NCBI GenBank assembly: GCA_026745465.1
Contig: JACYXH010000781.1
Span: forward strand, 2,025,501 to 2,089,500
DNA length: 64,000 nucleotides
Origin: Lota lota
Taxonomy: Eukaryota; Chordata; Actinopteri; Gadiformes; Lotidae
Reading direction: 5' to 3'
A model generated the notes under the pieces. It did no database searches and was not told where the DNA came from. It saw only the letters and a list, made by a program, of their open reading frames with translations. The translations under genes and the position numbers were made by a program. Within the stretch, counting starts at the first letter, position 1; each line of letters begins with the position of its first letter. Positions 14,110 through 64,000 of the stretch are shown here, piece after piece.

Positions 14110-14370
14110 AATAAATCACTGCTCAGACAGAGCTCCACACATCCACATCCATATATATGTTGTACTATAGGTGTCCGGGAAGCCTATCCCTGTCTCAGAC
14201 GCAATCATCAAAATCACCGGCTTTCCAGAACGAGCTCCACACATCTGCACATCACACACACCGTGGCGTTATACTAGAAGTGTCCTAAGAAGCCTAACCC
14301 TCTCTCGGACGCAGCATTCAACCACTGCCTGCTGCCCAGACAGAGCACAACACGTCCACACACACCTCGC
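14110..14370 (+). repeat. imperfect ~110-bp tandem repeat
   Basis: 'cagacagagctccacacatc' at about 14117, 'cagaacgagctccacacatc' at about 14226 and 'cagacagagcacaacacgtc' at about 14337 are followed by related text ('gtgtccgggaagcctatccc' and 'gtgtcctaagaagcctaacc'). Confidence 0.6.
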
Positions 14371-14855
14371 CTACGGTGTTCCTTGGTTCGTGACGTCAAA
14401 GAGTATACTAACAGGCACTTTTGCGTCACGAAAAAGACCTTTATCTGCGTTCGAAGCAGAATGGAACGTTCCGCTGCTGGGACCATAAGACATATTACCA
14501 CGTTTATGGGGAACACAACCCTGTTATTCCAGCACCTGTGACAGAGACATGCGGTGGAATGGCAGGTGTGTGTGTAGCACCCAGAGATGCAGATGCCAGC
14601 TCAAGCTGCAAAAAGCAGGCGCTTCTGACAAGAAAGGGCCCCGGTGGCAGGCGACCACAGAATCGGTGACATATTACATCGCAAAAGATATGGTCCCCAT
14701 TTATACAGTAGAAAAAAGGGGTTCATTAAGATGAGAAAAACTTAAGTTTTATTTTTAGGCCTTATCGCCCAGCCCTGGGATGATGGTTAGGAGGAGGAAC
14801 AAGGGGAGAGGAGGAGGGGCGAGGGTGGTGGGGAGCTAAGCTGGTGACACCAGAG

Positions 14856-14887
14856 CTTTTATAGAGTCTGTCCAGACTCTATAAAAG
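14856..14887. repeat. perfect 15-bp inverted repeat
   Basis: cttttatagagtctg, a 2-base spacer, then cagactctataaaag. Confidence 0.9.
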
Positions 14888-15172
14888 TTGGCCCAGTTGG
14901 AGGAATCCTAGACTCTGTCAATGTTGCAACGCCTGTCCTACCTTCTAATGTTGACATAAGAGATTTAGAGAGAAAAGAGACACAAATGTACCAAACATAA
15001 GAAGCCACATGGGGGGTGCAGGCAGTGACCATTAAATACTTTCCAATACTTTTTTCTGATGGGAAATGTTGCGAATGGCACAGCCAATCCCAATAGACCA
15101 GAGCACTCTAGATCAGGAAGTAGCTGTCACCACACTACAACAGGCCATGACATTGTTCCTCTGGCTGTTATT

Positions 15173-15204
<32 letters not shown>

Positions 15205-16216
15205 TTAAAGTTTGTGTGACGTTTGTGTGGGCTGGTGCCTGCGTGCACACAGGTATTCACAATGGATGTTTTAAACTTTGGTGTGTGGTTTCTCTTTTAC
15301 CTCTTTGATGTAGTCGATCTCCCTAACAGTAGGTCTTGGACGTATATATATTTGTACTTCAGCTGTATGTACACGGAAATAATTTTTATTGCAGTGTGTT
15401 AAAAGTGTCCATAAACCAGTGCTAGCTTATACTCCCTAATACAAACTCTGTGGGTGCTGAATAAGCGTTGAACACTGTTGTTGTGTTTCCCCTGTACGGC
15501 AGCCAATCGCGATGATGTCATCATTCTGCATTGTCCTATAGCCTATAGGAGAGCATCGCTGAATCATCACTTGTGCTGAATTCCAAGCTAATTCCAGAAT
15601 GTGTGTGTTTGTGTGTGTCTGAAAATGTCACAGTTCATCTCTGAATTCGTTCTTTTATTTCTCAGTTTGGGTCAGTGTTTTGTGTTTGGGGTTTTGGCTC
15701 CGTAAGACTGTGATGAGGTGAGAGAGTGAGGACATATTTATATTCATCTGTGAATAACGATCTGACAGGCATGTGGAAAGAGAACTGGCTGTTCATTGGA
15801 TGACCCTGCATAAAAACATTTGTTTTTTTGCAAAAATAATATAATTACTGATGAGATGAACACTGGTAAACATTCAAGGATCGGTTTGTTTTTTGAACTA
15901 CACAATGTTATATCTTATAGATAGTGTTATTCGTATAATCACACATGTATTATCATTTGATTTAGGGAAATGAATCCCTGAGGCAAGCTTTTGGGACGTC
16001 CACATTTAAGAACAATTGAAGTGTGTGTAATCTTATGTCACTGAATCTACAATGATTTAATATAATCTAAACTGATACAATATGATCTGAATGAAGTTAT
16101 CCAAGATGATGTAATTTAATCTTATATGAGCGATCAGATATGAAGTCGTTTCATGTCATCTAATAGAATGTCATTAGATGGCCTCTGATGGAATCTTCTC
16201 GACTCTGATCTGGTGA

Positions 16217-61087
<44,871 letters not shown>

Positions 61088-61543
61088 CCCCAAAACACAG
61101 AAACACTCACAAACACCGACTTGTGAGGACCACCCGATGTATGTAAACCACGGCGACAACGATCCAAACTTTTCATTAGTAATCACTTCCTGCTGCGTCC
61201 ACGCAGGCAGGCAGGAAAGGAAATGAGTCACCACACAAGATGGCGTCCCAGCACACTGGTCCTCGTCGCCATGCCAACAGAGCCGGCGGTCCACGATGGC
61301 GGTCACGTTCATTGTGACGTCTGTGAAGTGGAACGTTGCTACGGGACGAGTCGCCGGGACGTTGATTAGTTGGAGCCTCTGCTGATCTTTTGTTTTGCTG
61401 TTTTTAAAAAAAAAAGAGAGAAAAGTAGACTGGAAGAAAATAATCGTAGCTGTAATACTAACTTTGGGAATGTTGAGTGACTAGATTGTAAATGTTACAG
61501 GGGTAGCGTGCGCGTCCTGCTGCCTTCACGTGCACACATCGTT

Positions 61544-61582
<39 letters not shown>

Positions 61583-62695
61583 AAAATACACTACAAGATT
61601 CTAACATCCAAAGTTTATTTTGGTCTGGAACATTTTAGTCTTTGAATCGAAGCCTTTTTCTACTGCTGTAAGCCCCTTCAGAGCACAAAGTCCTGTTGAT
61701 TATTTTACCTTTTAACCTATTTTAACACTATCAAGCTATGAATGAAGTAACAGCATATCACCCTTCTATTTTGTATACGCATTTTATATCGCCGTGTTAA
61801 GGCAACTAACGAGAAGGTCCCGGCCTAGACCCGACGAGTCGAGCAGAGAGTAAAACTCCTGCGCTAGCCACATATACGAGACGCCAGCATTATCGTTTAT
61901 CAACCGCCGTTTACATCCACAGGCTAGAATGCTAACAGACAATACAATGTAAAAAAAGCTAAAGCTAGCTTAGTTACAGCGCCATCGCCAGTGGTCTTAT
62001 GGTACTTTCCTCCTGTCCTTTTAAGGGCGTTGCTGTAATCTACGAATCATTCTCTTCATATCAGGAGGCTCGTGAGGGTGGCAGGGTTATGATGTCTATT
62101 ATTTTGATCCGTCTTTGGTTAATTTAAATCTGATACCACTGAGAAATCCTTTAATATTGTGTGAATATTGTATGGAAAGCTAACTCGGGGGTTGTTGAAA
62201 AAAAGAAATAAACTGAGCCATGCTGGCCAGTTGTTACCGGGCTTGTAACTGGGAGCTCTCTGCTTGTATATTGGTTTTAATGGTTTTAAATGATGGGAGA
62301 GACTTCTAGGCACAACTTTACTTTAACCCCTCTCTCCAGATATCAAGTCGTTGGGATGTGCTGACAGTGAGCTGCTCAGGCGTTGTAATTTAATCTAGAA
62401 TCTACTAATCACAGCTTTCCATGTTGAGCTGACTGAGATTCAGTTTTTGGTTGAAAACATTCGTGAATGTCTTTTTTTATATAAATATTATAGTTCAGTA
62501 GGCAACGCTTTCTCCAACACGTTGGGATATACCTTTTTAATGCTGTGTTTGTTCATCTGTGGGAGGGGGGAGGGGCAGATATATTATGGGGTGGATGTGT
62601 AGAGCTCATACCAGACTGTAACTAGGGGATTTGTACAACCAAAGAAGTCTATTTTGTGGTTCAGGAATAATAAATTTTACTTTTCATTTAATAAG
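61088..62695 (+). other. scrib: scrib 3' UTR (inferred)
   Basis: About 1.6 kb of AT-leaning non-coding sequence follows the stop codon. It includes a short (CA)n at 61549-61574. An internal AATAAA at 62207 could end a shorter form. The far end is placed after the AATAAA at 62669. Confidence 0.65.
62669..62674 (+). promoter_or_regulatory. scrib: scrib poly(A) signal AATAAA
   Basis: A canonical AATAAA in an AT-rich context, followed by T-rich then GT-rich sequence (tgtgtcttttgtt near 62710). It is the last good signal before the convergent gene begins. Confidence 0.6.
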
Positions 62696-62766
62696 CCGAT
62701 TCACCGCATTGTGTCTTTTGTTCAAATCAGAGGTTTTCAAACGGTTAGAGGAATACTGACTGCAAC

Positions 62767-62772
62767 TTTATT
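62767..62772 (-). promoter_or_regulatory. poly(A) signal of the convergent gene
   Basis: TTTATT on the + strand is AATAAA on the - strand, about 220 bp past the stop codon at 62989. It would end the neighbouring transcript about 100 bp from the scrib signal. Confidence 0.45.
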
Positions 62773-62988
62773 TTGATCGATGGTCTACATAAAAATCAGG
62801 TCTCCTAGGTAACGGGGAGAATCGTCGTGGAAAGTGGAGCTGGGAGAGGTCCTGGAAGCTTTCTGTTCTTCCTCTGTTGGAAGAAAGAGATCACACATTA
62901 TAAATATTAAGTAGTAATTTAAGTTGATTTGAATTCGAATGAGCAATTATTAAAATGTGCTAATTCAGACTTTCAACGCTTTGCTTTA

Positions 62989-63213
62989 TCAATCGTAGTA
63001 CACAAATGAAGCCAGAACGTACGGATCTTTACTTCTTCGTACTTCAGATCTAGTGACGGCTTGTACCGATGGATTGGAACTGACGCTCACCGGAGCGGGT
63101 TCGCGACTCACCCGTTTGAGGCTCCTGCGGTGGGCGTTGTAGAAGGCCACGGCGCCGGGTCCCTCGCTGGCGATGCACCGCACACGCTCACAAGGACGCC
63201 TCTCCTCGTCGCC
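62989..63213 (-). CDS. last coding exon of an unidentified convergent gene
   Basis: On the - strand, ttgtcag precedes a phase-0 open stretch of 74 codons plus stop. It encodes GDEERRPCERVRCIASEGPG, then AVAFYNAHRRSLKRVSREPA, and ends PYVLASFVYYD. The segment is basic with no domain I recognise. In mammals IQANK1 lies in the same tail-to-tail position, but I see no IQ or ankyrin repeat here to support that name. Confidence 0.7.
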   Translation of the reverse strand, partial: GDEERRPCERVRCIASEGPGAVAFYNAHRRSLKRVSREPAPVSVSSNPSVQAVTRSEVRRSKDPYVLASFVYYD

Positions 63214-63651
63214 CTGACAACAGGAACCACATTGAGTAAGTATACATACACGACCTCCCACCTTGCCCAAAGCGTCTGGTATACCATTAGTCAAGTAGCA
63301 CCATGTGGTTACCAAACATGAGGTAATGGTAACACTGGCTGTAACCGTTACATTACAATTTATGTTGTCATGAACATATACCCAGATCTTATCGCCCACA
63401 TTGCCTCAGTGTAGGCACCATTTTGTTCTCTTTATTAAACCCTGACATCAACACCCAAGGACATCGCAGTCTCTGAGGCAACACTGATCACCGCAACTGC
63501 CCTTTCCGATTGGCTAATGTCAAACAACCATTGCGCAACGCGGCCTGTTGTGTTAGAATTCAGCTCCAGTTTCAACCAAACCCCTTCCCCCTGGGTGAGT
63601 CCGAGACCATCGGCAACATCCACCCCAGCGTGGACGGTGGAGCAGACTCAC

Positions 63652-63755
63652 CAGGCAGGGAGACTGGCCCGGGGGTACAAGCCCCGGCCTGATTGGACCC
63701 CCTGCAGGGACCTCCCGGGGCGATAGGAAGGAGTTGTGGTACCAGCTCTCAAACT
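63652..63755 (-). CDS. penultimate coding exon of the same unidentified gene
   Basis: Between acceptor cttggacag and donor CTG|gtgagt on the - strand the exon encodes FESWYHNSFLSPREVPAGGP and IRPGLVPPGQSPCL. It leaves in phase 0, which matches the next exon, and the aromatic/proline pattern looks like real coding sequence. Upstream exons lie beyond the window. Confidence 0.65.
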
Positions 63756-64000
63756 CTGTCCAAGCACAAGACAAGAGTTAACAAGGAGTTAACACGGCAT
63801 TTAACAGCTTAGGGTTGTGCAAATACAACAAAAACTAATACAATTCACTGTAGTAGCTGCTAAATTACTTGATACAATGCATCATATTGCAGGCACATAT
63901 ATAATGCCTGCAATATATGTGTGACATTTATCTACAACTTTAAGTTGGTGTACCTGGGCCCCAAATGGTAGGGAACCACTGTACGATAGTACTCTGGTGG

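Overview
The window is vertebrate, almost certainly teleost fish, genomic DNA. Genes have many short exons with GT-AG introns. Long (CA)n/(TG)n and (TC)n microsatellites and intronic minisatellites are dense. There are tRNA-derived SINEs and a Charlie-type hAT transposon. Microsatellite density this high is familiar from cod-like fish, but I cannot name the species. There are no bacterial genes, operons or CRISPR arrays.

The main content is one gene on the + strand, the orthologue of scribble (scrib), the LAP-family polarity scaffold (leucine-rich repeats plus PDZ domains). I could place 46 coding exons between 16235 and 61087. They encode about 2040 residues in the order LRRs, LAPSD, acidic linker, PDZ1 to PDZ4, and a long proline/serine-rich C-terminal tail. 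About 53 N-terminal residues expected from vertebrate SCRIB were not found and are probably in an exon upstream of base 1. In that case 1-16234 is mostly first-intron sequence. The 3' UTR runs from 61088 to about 62695. Exon phases agree across every junction except inside one exon (25051-25459), which contains a one-base frame break.

Layout. 1-16234: non-coding, with microsatellites, SINEs, a hAT element with intact 8-bp target duplications, and foldback sequences. 16235-22984: LRR and LAPSD exons. 23263-27827: linker. 30170-39609: the four PDZ domains. 40461-41690: charged segment, ending near a candidate alternative terminal exon at 42324. 45537-61087: the C-terminal tail, including a 183-codon exon with a decapeptide repeat, a GC-AG intron, a symmetric exon that could be skipped (55146) and a second candidate alternative end (60112).

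Beyond 62.7 kb an unidentified gene converges on scrib from the - strand. Its last two coding exons are at 62989-63213 and 63652-63755, and the two genes' poly(A) signals are about 100 bp apart.

The most interesting protein-level observation is a short motif, aromatic Y followed by AA-[hydrophobic]-P, that recurs four times in four separate exons of the scrib tail. At the DNA level, TG microsatellites lie at or close to the 3' splice sites of several exons. I found no evidence of a wholly new biological system.
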